Shown in pieces: positions 8,618 through 17,949 of a stretch of DNA of 45,427 nt; position 1 is the first letter of the stretch, and each line of letters starts with the position of its first letter. Made by a program: the position numbers and the translations under genes. This DNA is from an uncultured Clostridia bacterium (lineage in GTDB: Bacteria > Bacillota > Clostridia > TANB77 > CAG-508). The DNA lies in the NCBI GenBank assembly GCA_944386655.1, contig CALXBX010000035.1:1-45427 (forward strand). Direction: 5' to 3'. The notes under the pieces are model-generated. The model did not search any database. It worked only from the letters and a program-made list of their open reading frames with translations, and was not told where the DNA came from.

Positions 8618-8649
8618 AAGAGAGTAAAACTATTGAAGTTTACTCTCTT
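8618..8649 (+). repeat. Inverted repeat downstream of the surface protein gene
   Basis: AAGAGAGTAAA (8618-8628) and TTTACTCTCTT (8639-8649) form a perfect 11-bp stem with a 10-base loop. It lacks a good U tract, so it may be a weak terminator or the 3' hairpin that retroelement target genes often carry. Confidence 0.6.
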
Positions 8650-8677
8650 AAAGTATGGGAAAGACTGAAAATACATA

Positions 8678-8706
8678 TTGCTTTCCATCTATTTCTATAG
8701 TAAAAT
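8678..8706 (+). promoter_or_regulatory. Sigma-A promoter of the AAA/nuclease-fold gene
   Basis: TTGCTT (8678-8683), 17-bp spacer, TAAAAT (8701-8706); the start codon is at 8743 after GAGGAGGT. Confidence 0.6.
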
Positions 8707-8742
8707 AAACAAAGAAAAATAAAGTAAGAGGAGGTAACCCTG

Positions 8743-10419
8743 ATGGAAGAATGGACAGGCATAGGAATAGGAATAAGCGATTTTAAGGCATTAAGATTAA
8801 GGAAAAATTATTTTCTAGATAAGACCATGTACATCAAAAACATCATAGATAATCAATCCGGTGTGGTATTAGTTACACGTCCAAGAAGATTTGGAAAAAC
8901 GCTCAATATGAGTATGTTAAGATATTTTTTCGATTGCGACGTAAAAGATGGAAAAGAATTGTTTGAAGGTTTAAAAATTATGGAACAAGGAGAAAAATAT
9001 ACCTCCAAACTAGGAGCATATCCATGTATCTATTTAACATTAAAAGATGTGAGTGACGTAAGTTATGAAAATATGTTGCTAAACTTAAAAACAGCAATAT
9101 TAGAAATGTATAGAGAGCATATGTATTTATTAGATAGTGATAAAATCTATCCGTTTGAGAAAGAAAAAATAATGGATATCCTTTATACAAGAGAAGATGA
9201 AACAGCTTTAAAAACAAGTATAAAAGAATTAAGTGGTTATTTATATAGATATTTTGAAAAACCAGTCATGTTATTTATCGACGAATATGATGTACCAATT
9301 CAATCAGCCTATATTGAAGGGTATTATGACCAAGCCATAAAATTCCTAAAAGCTTTTTATGGAACCACCTTTAAAGATAATTCTTACTTGGAAAAAACTG
9401 TGCTTACAGGAGTAAGTAGAGTAGCAAAAGAAAGTATTTTTAGCGGAGCCAACAATTTTGACGTATATACTGTATTAAATAATGAATTTTCAGAAGATTT
9501 TGGAATCACTAGCGAAGAAATGGAGAAAGTAATACAGGATTTTAAAGTAGAAGAAGAAAAAGAAGAAATTAAAAAATGGTATGATGGTTATCGTATAGGT
9601 GATGTAGAAGGCATCTATAATCCGTGGAGTATTTTAAACTATTTAAGCAAAAAAGAATTAGTACCTTACTGGGTAAATACCAGTTCTAATGATTTAATCA
9701 AGCTAACACTAAAAAAATCTATGACTGTAAAAGAAAAAATAGAGAGATTATTAAAAGGAGAGAACATAGAAGTACCGATTAATTTAGAAACAGAAATTGT
9801 AGGAATAGAAGATAAAGAAGATAATATATGGGGACTAATGTTAGGAACAGGCTATTTAAAAGTAGCAGAAGTAGTAAATTTAGCAGAAGGAATTTACAAA
9901 GTAAAGATACCAAATTATGAGATAAAGACTCTATTTTATGATATTGTAAGAAATTGGTTTGCAGATAAAGTACCGGGAAATGACCTAAGAAGCTTGCTAA
10001 AAGATTTAGTAGACTTAAACCTATCCGAATTCGAGAAAAAGTTTAGAGTATTGGTAAAAGAAATGTTTAGCTATATGGATGTAGGAGAAAATACAGCAGA
10101 AAACTTTTATCATGCGTTTGTATTAGGAATGTTAGTAGGGCTTAGAGATAGCTACTTTGTAAATTCTAATAGAGAGTCTGGGTTTGGTAGATATGATATC
10201 ATGCTAGAACCACAAGACAAAAGTAAGAATAGTTTTATTATAGAATTTAAAGTAGCAGACGATTTAGAAGAAAAGACGATAGAAGAAGTAGTTGCTAATG
10301 CAAAAAAACAAATAGAAGAAAGGGATTATGAAAGCAACTTAAGAGAAAGAGGATTTACCAACATTACAAAAATGATATTTGCATTCAAAGGAAAAGAATG
10401 CAAAATGGAAGTAATATAA
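8743..10419 (+). CDS. AAA-ATPase-like protein with C-terminal PD-(D/E)XK nuclease-fold domain
   Basis: A 558-residue cytoplasmic protein of the AAA-ATPase_like/DUF1703 class. The N-terminus GIGISDFKALR followed by NYFLDKTMYI is the family entry motif. Walker A is the family variant TRPRRFGKTLN (~residues 45-56) and Walker B is LFIDEYDVPI (~176-185). The C-terminal third has the PD-(D/E)XK-type core GRYDIML...FIIEFKVA (~480-507). These proteins occur in many paralogous copies in gut Clostridia and Bacteroidetes. They have been linked to mobile elements and defence, but no function is established. The gene stands alone with its own promoter. Length is close to the family norm (500-600 aa) and the key residues are intact. 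Confidence 0.85.
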   Translation: MEEWTGIGIGISDFKALRLRKNYFLDKTMYIKNIIDNQSGVVLVTRPRRFGKTLNMSMLRYFFDCDVKDGKELFEGLKIMEQGEKYTSKLGAYPCIYLTLKDVSDVSYENMLLNLKTAILEMYREHMYLLDSDKIYPFEKEKIMDILYTREDETALKTSIKELSGYLYRYFEKPVMLFIDEYDVPIQSAYIEGYYDQAIKFLKAFYGTTFKDNSYLEKTVLTGVSRVAKESIFSGANNFDVYTVLNNEFSEDFGITSEEMEKVIQDFKVEEEKEEIKKWYDGYRIGDVEGIYNPWSILNYLSKKELVPYWVNTSSNDLIKLTLKKSMTVKEKIERLLKGENIEVPINLETEIVGIEDKEDNIWGLMLGTGYLKVAEVVNLAEGIYKVKIPNYEIKTLFYDIVRNWFADKVPGNDLRSLLKDLVDLNLSEFEKKFRVLVKEMFSYMDVGENTAENFYHAFVLGMLVGLRDSYFVNSNRESGFGRYDIMLEPQDKSKNSFIIEFKVADDLEEKTIEEVVANAKKQIEERDYESNLRERGFTNITKMIFAFKGKECKMEVI

Positions 10420-10476
10420 TGAAAAAATTATGAAAATAAATTATTAGTAGCAAAGCAAATAAGTAAAAAAGTGTAG

Positions 10477-10518
10477 AATATGGTATGTGAAATGAAAAGT
10501 AGCACGCCATATTTTTTG
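10477..10518 (+). terminator. Probable terminator after the AAA/nuclease-fold gene
   Basis: AATATGG (10477-10483) and CCATATT (10507-10513) form a short stem, followed by a run of T (CCATATTTTTTG). The loop is long, so confidence is moderate. Confidence 0.45.
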
Positions 10519-10554
10519 TACCAGTGCATTAAGAAAACATTCATATAAATAGCA

Positions 10555-10583
10555 TTGCATACTGACCAAAAACATGCTACAAT
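10555..10583 (+). promoter_or_regulatory. Sigma-A promoter of the alpha/beta hydrolase gene
   Basis: TTGCAT (10555-10560), 17-bp spacer, TACAAT (10578-10583). It fixes the start downstream at 10609 rather than at an earlier in-frame codon near 10555. Confidence 0.6.
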
Positions 10584-10608
10584 GAGGCTAGAAAAAGAGA
10601 GGATTTAT

Positions 10609-11508
10609 ATGAAGAATAAGACAAAAACAATTATAAAAATTATACTTTTTTTTCTCATCTTGCTTCTTGTGGTAGCAGGAGGTGTAGTAGCCTATCTTTT
10701 TATTGCTGATATTGAATCTGTGCCACCAGAAGAAATAAAGAAAAGAATAGAAATTACAGAAGAAACTTATGAGGGAAGGAAAGTATTTTCTCTTACACCA
10801 AAAGAGAAAGAGACAGAAAGTACCGTCATTTTTTATTTACATGGAGGTTCCTATGTGGCAGAAGCAAGCAGGGAGCATTGGTATTTTTTAGCAGATTTAG
10901 TAGAAGACACAAAGGCAACCATCATCATGCCAGATTATCCTTTAACGCCAAAATACAATTATAAAGATGTATTTGCTATGATAGAACCTTTATATGAAGA
11001 AATCATAGCACAAGAAAATACAGAAAATTTTATTGTAATGGGAGATTCAGCAGGCGGAGGAATGGCACTTGCTTTATGTGAAAAATTAGGAGAAGAAGGC
11101 AAACAAAAGCCAGATAAGCTTATATTAATTTCCCCATGGCTAGATGTAAGGCTAGAAAACAAAGCCATTGATGCAGTAGAAGAAAAAGATAAACAACTAA
11201 ATAGAGAAGCACTAAAGGTAGCAGGAATTAGTTATGCAGGGAAAGATGGAATGGAAAGTTTTCTGGTGAATCCTATTTTAGGAAATCCAGAAACCTTAAA
11301 AGACATTTCTATTACTATATTTACAGGAACTTATGATATTTTAAATCCAGATGTACATACATGGCTTGAAAAAGTAGGAAACACTCTGCAAATAGATTTA
11401 AAAGAATATGAAGGTGCTACCCATATTTGGTTATTAGATAGGAGCGAAAATAAAACTGAACAAGCAGAAGAAGCTTATCAGGCATTATTAGAAAGTATAG
11501 GGGAATAA
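10609..11508 (+). CDS. Membrane-anchored alpha/beta hydrolase (hormone-sensitive-lipase-like esterase)
   Basis: A 299-residue protein with an N-terminal membrane anchor (~residues 8-32, IIKIILFFLILLLVVAGG) and an outward-facing alpha/beta hydrolase domain. Visible motifs are the oxyanion-hole YLHGGSY, the nucleophile elbow GDSAGGG with the catalytic Ser, the acid in TGTYDILNPD and the catalytic His in GATHIW. These place it in the alpha/beta hydrolase fold-3 (HSL/steryl acetyl hydrolase-like) group acting on carboxyl esters. The natural substrate is unknown. It precedes an acyltransferase-like gene by 59 bp, so the two may form an acylation/deacylation unit (inference). ATG chosen because GAGAGGATTTAT lies just upstream. 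Confidence 0.85.
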   Translation: MKNKTKTIIKIILFFLILLLVVAGGVVAYLFIADIESVPPEEIKKRIEITEETYEGRKVFSLTPKEKETESTVIFYLHGGSYVAEASREHWYFLADLVEDTKATIIMPDYPLTPKYNYKDVFAMIEPLYEEIIAQENTENFIVMGDSAGGGMALALCEKLGEEGKQKPDKLILISPWLDVRLENKAIDAVEEKDKQLNREALKVAGISYAGKDGMESFLVNPILGNPETLKDISITIFTGTYDILNPDVHTWLEKVGNTLQIDLKEYEGATHIWLLDRSENKTEQAEEAYQALLESIGE

Positions 11509-11567
11509 ATGCCTGATATAAGAATATAAAAAACAGAGGATGGTAAAAAAGAAAAGAGGAAGAAAGA

Positions 11568-12857
11568 ATGAAAGAAAATACAATTCCAACATGGAGAAGA
11601 CTAGATAATTCTGCAAAAATTTTCCCTGTATCCACAGGAAAGCGTTATAGTACCGTTTTTCGTATATCGGCTGTTATGAAAGAGACCATACAACCGTATC
11701 TATTAAAAAAGGCAGTAAAACAAGCTTTAAATCGCTTTCACGATTTTAAGGTAAAAATGAAACAAGGTGTATTTTGGTACTATTTTGAGGAGAACAACAA
11801 AGAAATTCATATAGAAGAAGAAAAAAACTATCCATGTAAATATATAGAACCATATACTAATCAGGACTATCTATTTCAGGTAACGTATTTTGATAAAAAA
11901 ATTAATATGGATGTCAACCATGCTCTAACAGATGGAAATAATGCAACTAACTTTTTTAAAGAAATTATCTATTGCTATATAGAGCTAGCTCATAAAAAGG
12001 AATTTACTAAAGAATATAGAACAAAAAGGACCTATCGCTATAATACAGAAGATAGTTATATGGTAAATTATGATAAACATGCTGGTAATAATAATTCTAG
12101 CCAAAAGGCTTATGTATTAAAGGGAGAAAATATTCCATTAGGAGCAATTGCCGTCATTCATGAAATAATAGGATTAGAAGCTTTAAAGAAAAAGTGTAAA
12201 GAGAAGGATTGCAGTATTACACAATATTTGACAGCCACATTAATACAAGCCATTTACGAAGAAAATTATTTACCCAATAAAGGAAAAAAGCCTATTAAAG
12301 TATGCATACCAGTAAACTTAAAAAAGTATTTTCATTCTGATACCTTAAGCAATTTCTTCTCTTATATCACCCTAGAGGCTAATATGAGAAAAGATAACTT
12401 AGATACCTTTGAAAAAATTTTAGCATTTGTAAAAGAAGATTTTCAAAAAAGATTAACCGAAGAAGAAATTTTAAAAACAATGTCTGGGAATGTAAAGCTA
12501 GGAACGAATCCATTTGTAAAAATTATACCTTTATTTTTAAAGAAAATAGTAGTAAGAGCGGCTTATTTAGAAATACGAAAATATACAACGATTACCTTCT
12601 CTAATATTGGTAGAATTGGTATGATAGGAAAATATCAAGATTATATAGAGGAATTTCTATTTTTAATAGCGCCAGATCCTGTAGAGAGGATAAAGTGTTC
12701 TGCATGTACATTTAATAACGAATTAGTATTTACCTTTACTACTATTTTAAATGATGCGAGCATAGAGAAAAAATTTTATGAATTAATACAAAAACAAAAT
12801 ATTCCAATTCGAATAGAAAGTAATGGTGTTTTAGATGTTATATCCGAAAAAAATTGA
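11568..12857 (+). CDS. Alcohol acetyltransferase-like (condensation-fold) acyltransferase
   Basis: A 429-residue soluble protein of the chloramphenicol-acetyltransferase/condensation-domain superfamily. The entry sequence TWRRLDNSAKIFPV is typical of bacterial alcohol acetyltransferase-like proteins. The catalytic HxxxD motif appears as VNHALTDGNNATNF (~residues 122-135). The second half carries the CIPVNLKKYFHSDTLSNFF element. Such enzymes transfer acyl groups to hydroxyl or amino acceptors; the substrate here is unknown. It overlaps the next gene, a membrane protein that accompanies this family in many Clostridia, by 23 bp, so the two are translationally coupled. An AGAGGAAGAAAGA site precedes the ATG. 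Confidence 0.8.
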   Translation: MKENTIPTWRRLDNSAKIFPVSTGKRYSTVFRISAVMKETIQPYLLKKAVKQALNRFHDFKVKMKQGVFWYYFEENNKEIHIEEEKNYPCKYIEPYTNQDYLFQVTYFDKKINMDVNHALTDGNNATNFFKEIIYCYIELAHKKEFTKEYRTKRTYRYNTEDSYMVNYDKHAGNNNSSQKAYVLKGENIPLGAIAVIHEIIGLEALKKKCKEKDCSITQYLTATLIQAIYEENYLPNKGKKPIKVCIPVNLKKYFHSDTLSNFFSYITLEANMRKDNLDTFEKILAFVKEDFQKRLTEEEILKTMSGNVKLGTNPFVKIIPLFLKKIVVRAAYLEIRKYTTITFSNIGRIGMIGKYQDYIEEFLFLIAPDPVERIKCSACTFNNELVFTFTTILNDASIEKKFYELIQKQNIPIRIESNGVLDVISEKN

Positions 12858-13398
12858 TGCCAAAAAAGGTAGTAAATTAGTTAAAATATTACTAATCATA
12901 TCAGCGTGCCTAAGTATTTTGTTAATATTTCTTAATAAAATAACAACACCTCATATGCATTGGGGAGTTTTAGCAGTAGCTTGTATTGTATATATTTGGG
13001 TAACGGTATTGTATGCTTTAAAGAAAAATAAGAATATAGCAGCACATATATTAGTGCAAGTAGTGGCAATTTCTCTGCTATTAATTGCTATAGATTATGC
13101 ATTAGGATTTGAAAAATGGTCCTTAGAAATAGCAATGCCTATTATCATTATCACAGCTAATTTGATTATGACAATTTTAACACTCATTAGCTATAAAAAA
13201 TATATTCGTTATGTAGTGTATCAGCTTATTTTAATATTGATTAGTATGACACCTATGTTATTAATTACAGAACATTACATTGCAGATAGTATGCTTTCTA
13301 GAATTGCTATTTGGATATCTATAGTCAATTTTATCCTTTGTGTGGCATTATGTAGTAAAGATATGAAAGCAGAACTAAAGAGAAAATTTCATATGTAG
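12835..13398 (+). CDS. Six-helix membrane protein (DUF6320-like), partner of the acyltransferase
   Basis: A 187-residue membrane protein with about six hydrophobic helices and a short basic C-terminal tail (KAELKRKFHM). It starts inside the 3' end of the acyltransferase gene (23-bp overlap), implying coupled synthesis and a joint function. It resembles the DUF6320 proteins that follow alcohol acetyltransferase-like genes (opening YPKK, and a WSLEIAMPIIIITANL helix). The family usually carries an N-terminal zinc ribbon, which is absent here, so this is a short form. It could hold the acyltransferase at the membrane or handle its lipid substrate (inference). Confidence 0.7.
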   Translation: MLYPKKIDAKKGSKLVKILLIISACLSILLIFLNKITTPHMHWGVLAVACIVYIWVTVLYALKKNKNIAAHILVQVVAISLLLIAIDYALGFEKWSLEIAMPIIIITANLIMTILTLISYKKYIRYVVYQLILILISMTPMLLITEHYIADSMLSRIAIWISIVNFILCVALCSKDMKAELKRKFHM

Positions 13399-13422
13399 AT
13401 AATGAAAATAGGAGAAAAATAT

Positions 13423-15696
13423 ATGAAAATAGAAACAAAATTAACTTTTAATAATATGAAAAAAAATATAAAAAGAACAATATATACTACAATTTCAATA
13501 GCGTTATGTGCATTTCTTATCATAACAACACTTTTGGTAACAACTAGTATTAGTAATAGTCTTAATGAAAATATTTCTAGTAAATATAATGACTATCATT
13601 TTGTAATAAGAAATATAGATTTGGACAGTTTTAATAAAATAAAAGATAAAGAATATATTGCTCAAATTTATTTACAAGAAAATGATGAGGGGCAATTATA
13701 TGAAATAGATAATTTACCTGCTTCTTTTCAAATTACTAATGGGATAAATATATATATTAAATATGATAATTACAAAAAAGTTTGTACATATACAAATAAT
13801 ATATTTGAAACCTTAAATCTAACATACGTTGAGGCAGAAAAAAAATGTGAATTAAACACTAGATTACTAAATTCCTGTGGGCTAATCGATGTATCTATCA
13901 ATACAAAACAATATGTAGACAATGTTCCAATATGTCAAGTTAGATTAAACTTTACATACAGTTTAGATGTAATGATTATAATTATATTATTCATCTTCTC
14001 CATTTTATCCATTATAATATTATATAATGCGTTTTTAATAACTATGAATGAAAGAAAAAAAGAATATGCAGTATTAAATAGTATAGGGGCAACAGAAAGT
14101 CAAATATTAAAGATGACTTTTTTAGAAAATACTATTATAGGAATAATAGGAATAATGATAGGATTTTTCATTTCCATTCTTGGTTCATATCTTTTATTAA
14201 AAGTGTTAAATCATATAGCAGATTCCACGATATACAATTTTAAATTAATATTAGATATTAAATATATAATTGTATCCTTTGTGATAATAATGATGAATAT
14301 ATATATATCTTCATTAATTTCTAGTATAAGAGCAAATAGCACATCAGTTATACAAGGAATAAAAAATAACAAACAAATAAAATACAAAAAAAATAATTCT
14401 ATTTTTGAAAAATATCTTCCTATAGAAGGAAAATTAGCTTTTAAGAATTTCAAAAGAAATAAAAATAAATATAGAATTATAACAATTTTACTTATAATAT
14501 GTATGACTTCGTATATAACAATTTCTACCTATATCCATTATGAAAAAGTAGCTGCAAATTTAATAGATGAATATGATGTTGATGCTGAATTACGACTTAG
14601 TGAAAATTCAAATAAATATTATAAATCCATACTGGATAACTATGTTAATACTTCGGGGGATAAAATGGAATATTTAGAATATAAGGTAATGGGATTATAT
14701 GCTCTAGTAGAACCAGAAGATGCTCTTATAGCAGAATGTAGATATTGGGGCGTAATGCATTTTCCAATACAAATAATTGGCTTAGATGATAAATCTTATA
14801 ATGGTTATATAACTGATTTAAATGCTAATTATGGAGATTATATTATTTATAATAATCTTACACAAGTAGAAAGAGACCAAGAAGAATATATATATAAATA
14901 TTATACTGCATTTAAAACAAATTATAATTTTAATTTAAAAATAGTTTATTGTAATTATAGTAATAATAATGAAGTGGCAGAATATGAAATAATTGATGAT
15001 GAAACTTTAAGAGAAAATTTTACTTTAACCAAAGAGCTTCCTAATGGATATAAAGAAGTAAATAATACAGAGAAAATAACAATTTTTACAAATATGGACA
15101 CATTTAATCATATAGAAGAAAAAATAAATATTCATCCAAAAAAAGATAGATATCAACAAAATATATGGCTGCATTATGAAAATAATAGTTTTGTTAAAAT
15201 CAAATGTGGCAATATCATTAACTTTTCAAATTATATAGAAAACATGATTCAAAAACAAAATATGGACATTTTTGTAAATTACTATTCTTTAGAAAATAAA
15301 GAGAAAATAATTTATATGAATATTTTAGAATTAATATTACGAACTATTATTTTAACAATTATAATGATAGGAATAATAAATTCTATAAATATAATAAATG
15401 CTAGTTTATATGAAAGAGAAGAAGAATTTAAAGCACTATCAAGATTAGGTGCTACCAAAGAAAATATGAATAAAATACTAATATATGAAAATATTTATAT
15501 GTTTATAAAAGCAACAATCATATCTATTATTTTGTCAATTCCTATTTTATATAAGATTATACAATATATGGAAAAAACAATTATATTAGATAAATTATTA
15601 ATCCCATTTACTAATATAGGTACATTTATTTTATTACTATTTATAATATTTTTGGTTATAGCAATATATTCAACAAAATTTATAAAAGAAGAATAA
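13423..15696 (+). CDS. ABC transporter permease with two FtsX domains
   Basis: A 757-residue permease with the layout TM1 (~residues 15-40), extracytoplasmic region, FtsX core with three helices (~180-300), a second TM at ~345, a large extracytoplasmic domain (~365-625) and a second FtsX core (~635-755). The landmarks NERKKEYAVLNSIGATESQI and YEREEEFKALSRLGATKENM are the cytoplasmic coupling helices preceding each core. This is the BceB/MacB-like exporter class, commonly used for peptides or antibiotic resistance. I start at ATG 13423 since AATAGGAGAAAAATAT lies just before it; an upstream in-frame ATG at 13402 has no such site. Exceptionally AT-rich. The ATPase gene follows 22 bp later. Confidence 0.88.
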   Translation: MKIETKLTFNNMKKNIKRTIYTTISIALCAFLIITTLLVTTSISNSLNENISSKYNDYHFVIRNIDLDSFNKIKDKEYIAQIYLQENDEGQLYEIDNLPASFQITNGINIYIKYDNYKKVCTYTNNIFETLNLTYVEAEKKCELNTRLLNSCGLIDVSINTKQYVDNVPICQVRLNFTYSLDVMIIIILFIFSILSIIILYNAFLITMNERKKEYAVLNSIGATESQILKMTFLENTIIGIIGIMIGFFISILGSYLLLKVLNHIADSTIYNFKLILDIKYIIVSFVIIMMNIYISSLISSIRANSTSVIQGIKNNKQIKYKKNNSIFEKYLPIEGKLAFKNFKRNKNKYRIITILLIICMTSYITISTYIHYEKVAANLIDEYDVDAELRLSENSNKYYKSILDNYVNTSGDKMEYLEYKVMGLYALVEPEDALIAECRYWGVMHFPIQIIGLDDKSYNGYITDLNANYGDYIIYNNLTQVERDQEEYIYKYYTAFKTNYNFNLKIVYCNYSNNNEVAEYEIIDDETLRENFTLTKELPNGYKEVNNTEKITIFTNMDTFNHIEEKINIHPKKDRYQQNIWLHYENNSFVKIKCGNIINFSNYIENMIQKQNMDIFVNYYSLENKEKIIYMNILELILRTIILTIIMIGIINSINIINASLYEREEEFKALSRLGATKENMNKILIYENIYMFIKATIISIILSIPILYKIIQYMEKTIILDKLLIPFTNIGTFILLLFIIFLVIAIYSTKFIKEE

Positions 15697-15718
15697 AAAT
15701 GATAGGAGAAAAATTGTA

Positions 15719-16381
15719 ATGAAAATTTTAAAGGTGGAAAATTTGAGTAAAATTTATGGAAAAGGCGATACAAAAGTGATTGCTCTAAATAACATTTCTT
15801 TTGAAGTAGAAGAAGGAGAATTTCTTGCAATAATAGGACCTTCTGGAAGTGGAAAATCCACTCTTTTACATACAGTTGCGGGATTAGGAAGACCAACTAG
15901 TGGGAACGTATATTTTTATGGTAAAAATATGTATGAAATGAATAAAAAAGATTTAACAATACTAAGAAGGCAAAAAATAGGAATTATATATCAATTTTAT
16001 AATTTAATACCTACTTTAAATGTAGAAGAAAATATAACATTACCTATCGAACTGGATAAGAAAAAAATAGATAAAGTAAAGTTAGAAGAAATAATGAAAT
16101 TTTTAGGTATAGATAATAGAAGAAAACATTTACCGAATGAATTATCAGGAGGCGAACAACAAAAAGTAGCAATAGGTAGAGCATTGATGATAAATCCAAA
16201 TATTATTTTAGCGGATGAACCAACTGGTAACCTGGATTCTAAATCAAGTAATGAAATTATACAATTATTAAAAAAAGCCAATAAAGAATATAATCAAACC
16301 ATTATCATGATTACACATAATTTAGAAATTGCAAAATTGGCAGACCGAATTATACAAATAGAAGATGGAAAAATTATTTGA
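15719..16381 (+). CDS. ABC transporter ATP-binding protein (LolD/MacB type)
   Basis: A 220-residue ATPase of the exporter type used with FtsX-domain permeases. Walker A is IIGPSGSGKSTLLH (~residues 38-51), the Q-loop lies in IYQFYNLIPTL, the signature is LSGGEQQKVAIGRA and Walker B is IILADEPTGNLDS, with the H-loop MITHN. The DEPTGNLDS and SGGEQQ features are the classical LolD/MacB hallmarks. It powers the permease encoded immediately upstream. There is no two-component system next door, so regulation is not evident from the window. Confidence 0.92.
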   Translation: MKILKVENLSKIYGKGDTKVIALNNISFEVEEGEFLAIIGPSGSGKSTLLHTVAGLGRPTSGNVYFYGKNMYEMNKKDLTILRRQKIGIIYQFYNLIPTLNVEENITLPIELDKKKIDKVKLEEIMKFLGIDNRRKHLPNELSGGEQQKVAIGRALMINPNIILADEPTGNLDSKSSNEIIQLLKKANKEYNQTIIMITHNLEIAKLADRIIQIEDGKII

Positions 16382-16486
16382 TTTTTTAAGATTTTCTATT
16401 TAATATAGTAATAGTTTAATGTAGAAAAATAAGATTTCTACAAGCAAACAAAAAGCAGAACTAAAAAGTATGTAGAAAGGGAAAAT

Positions 16487-17707
16487 ATGAGAAAGAAAAG
16501 AGAGGGAATTCTATTAAAAATAGTGCTATGTATTTGCATAGTACTTCTTTGCGTATTAGGAGTTACTTATTGGCAATTTATAGAACAAAATCATAAACTA
16601 AATATAGTTAGCAATCAAGAAACGATAGGGAAAGTAATTACACAAAATGTATTACAAGAGCAAATAGAACAAGAAGAAAGTGCTAACGAATTATTTGAGG
16701 AGTATTATGATAAAGCTATTTTAAAAATGCAAGAAATGACATTAGAAGAAAAAGTTAGCCAAATGTTTTTAGCAAGGTGCCCAGCAAATGATAGCACAAA
16801 GCAAGTAATGGAAGAACAACCAGGAGGCTATATTCTGTTTGGGAGAGATTTTGAAAATAAAACAGAAAAGCAAGTAATAGATATGATACAGGAATTCCAA
16901 AATGCAAGTAAAATACCTATGATAATAGGTGTAGATGAAGAAGGAGGAAGTGTAGTAAGAGTAAGTAGAAATAAAAAATTAGTAGCACAAAAATATAAAA
17001 GTCCGCAACAATTGTATGCACAAGGAGGATTAAGCAAAATAAGAGAGGATGCCATTGAAAAGTCCCAGAGGTTAAAGAGTTTAGGTATTAATTTAAATTT
17101 AGCACCAGTAGCAGATGTATCTACAAATCCAAAGGACTTTATTTACGATAGAAGTTTTGGAAAAGAAGCAATAGAAACAGCAGATTATGTAAGAACAGTA
17201 GTAGAAGCTATGCAGTCACAAAATATGGCATGTACATTGAAACATTTCCCTGGATATGGAAATAATAAAGATAGCCATAATGCCGTAACTTATGATAATC
17301 GTAGTTTAGAAGAATTTCAAACGTCAGATTTTCTTCCTTTTAAAGCAGGAATAGAAACAGGAGCACCTACCATATTAGTTTGCCATAATATAGTGGAAAA
17401 TATAGAAGCAAATGTACCAGCATCTTTGTCTACCAAAGTGCATAAAATCTTAAAAGAAGAATTACACTTTTCAGGATTGATATTAACAGATGATTTAGCG
17501 ATGGAAGCTGTAGCACAATATGCAAGTTTAGAAGAGGTAGCAATACTAGCAGTGAAAGCAGGAAATGATGTACTTCTTAGTTCCGATTTTGTGAAGCAAA
17601 GAGATGCTATTGTAAAAGCAGTAGAAAATAAAGAAATTACGGAAAAAAGAATAGAAGAGTCTGTTAAAAAGATATTAGCCTATAAATTTGCTATGAAGTT
17701 AATGTAA
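16487..17707 (+). CDS. nagZ: Membrane-anchored glycoside hydrolase family 3 (NagZ-like beta-N-acetylglucosaminidase)
   Basis: A 406-residue protein with an N-terminal signal anchor (~residues 8-27) and a GH3 TIM-barrel domain. Visible motifs are GGYILFGRDF, IIGVDEEGGSVVR (substrate-binding), NLAPVADV, the NagZ loop KHFPGYGNNKDSH with the catalytic His/Asp dyad, and the nucleophile Asp in LILTDDLAMEAV. There is no second GH3 C-terminal domain, as expected for the NagZ subgroup. The enzyme releases N-acetylglucosamine from muropeptides during cell-wall turnover, here presumably outside the membrane as in other Firmicutes. The start at 16487 follows AGAAAGGGAAAAT. Confidence 0.88.
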   Translation: MRKKREGILLKIVLCICIVLLCVLGVTYWQFIEQNHKLNIVSNQETIGKVITQNVLQEQIEQEESANELFEEYYDKAILKMQEMTLEEKVSQMFLARCPANDSTKQVMEEQPGGYILFGRDFENKTEKQVIDMIQEFQNASKIPMIIGVDEEGGSVVRVSRNKKLVAQKYKSPQQLYAQGGLSKIREDAIEKSQRLKSLGINLNLAPVADVSTNPKDFIYDRSFGKEAIETADYVRTVVEAMQSQNMACTLKHFPGYGNNKDSHNAVTYDNRSLEEFQTSDFLPFKAGIETGAPTILVCHNIVENIEANVPASLSTKVHKILKEELHFSGLILTDDLAMEAVAQYASLEEVAILAVKAGNDVLLSSDFVKQRDAIVKAVENKEITEKRIEESVKKILAYKFAMKLM

Positions 17708-17843
17708 AATGTAAGCTTGGCGAAAAAACGAGAAAACAAGAGAAAAACGGAGGAAATAAAAGGAAAATATAGCTTAAAATGGAATAAAACCTCCTTTTGT
17801 ATACATAATTTTGCTAAATTTAGAGATTTTATGTATATATTAT

Positions 17844-17872
17844 TTGCAAAAGCTTAAAATATGTAGTATAAT
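17844..17872 (+). promoter_or_regulatory. Sigma-A promoter of the M23 peptidase gene
   Basis: TTGCAA (17844-17849), 17-bp spacer, TATAAT (17867-17872). The expected transcript start near 17879 leaves a short leader containing AAGGAGAG at 17894-17901. Confidence 0.75.
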
Positions 17873-17949
17873 AGATATTGTCGCGTAGAAAAAAAGGAGA
17901 GTGAAATTTTATTTTAAGCAAAAAAATAAGAAACTGTACGAAAGATATC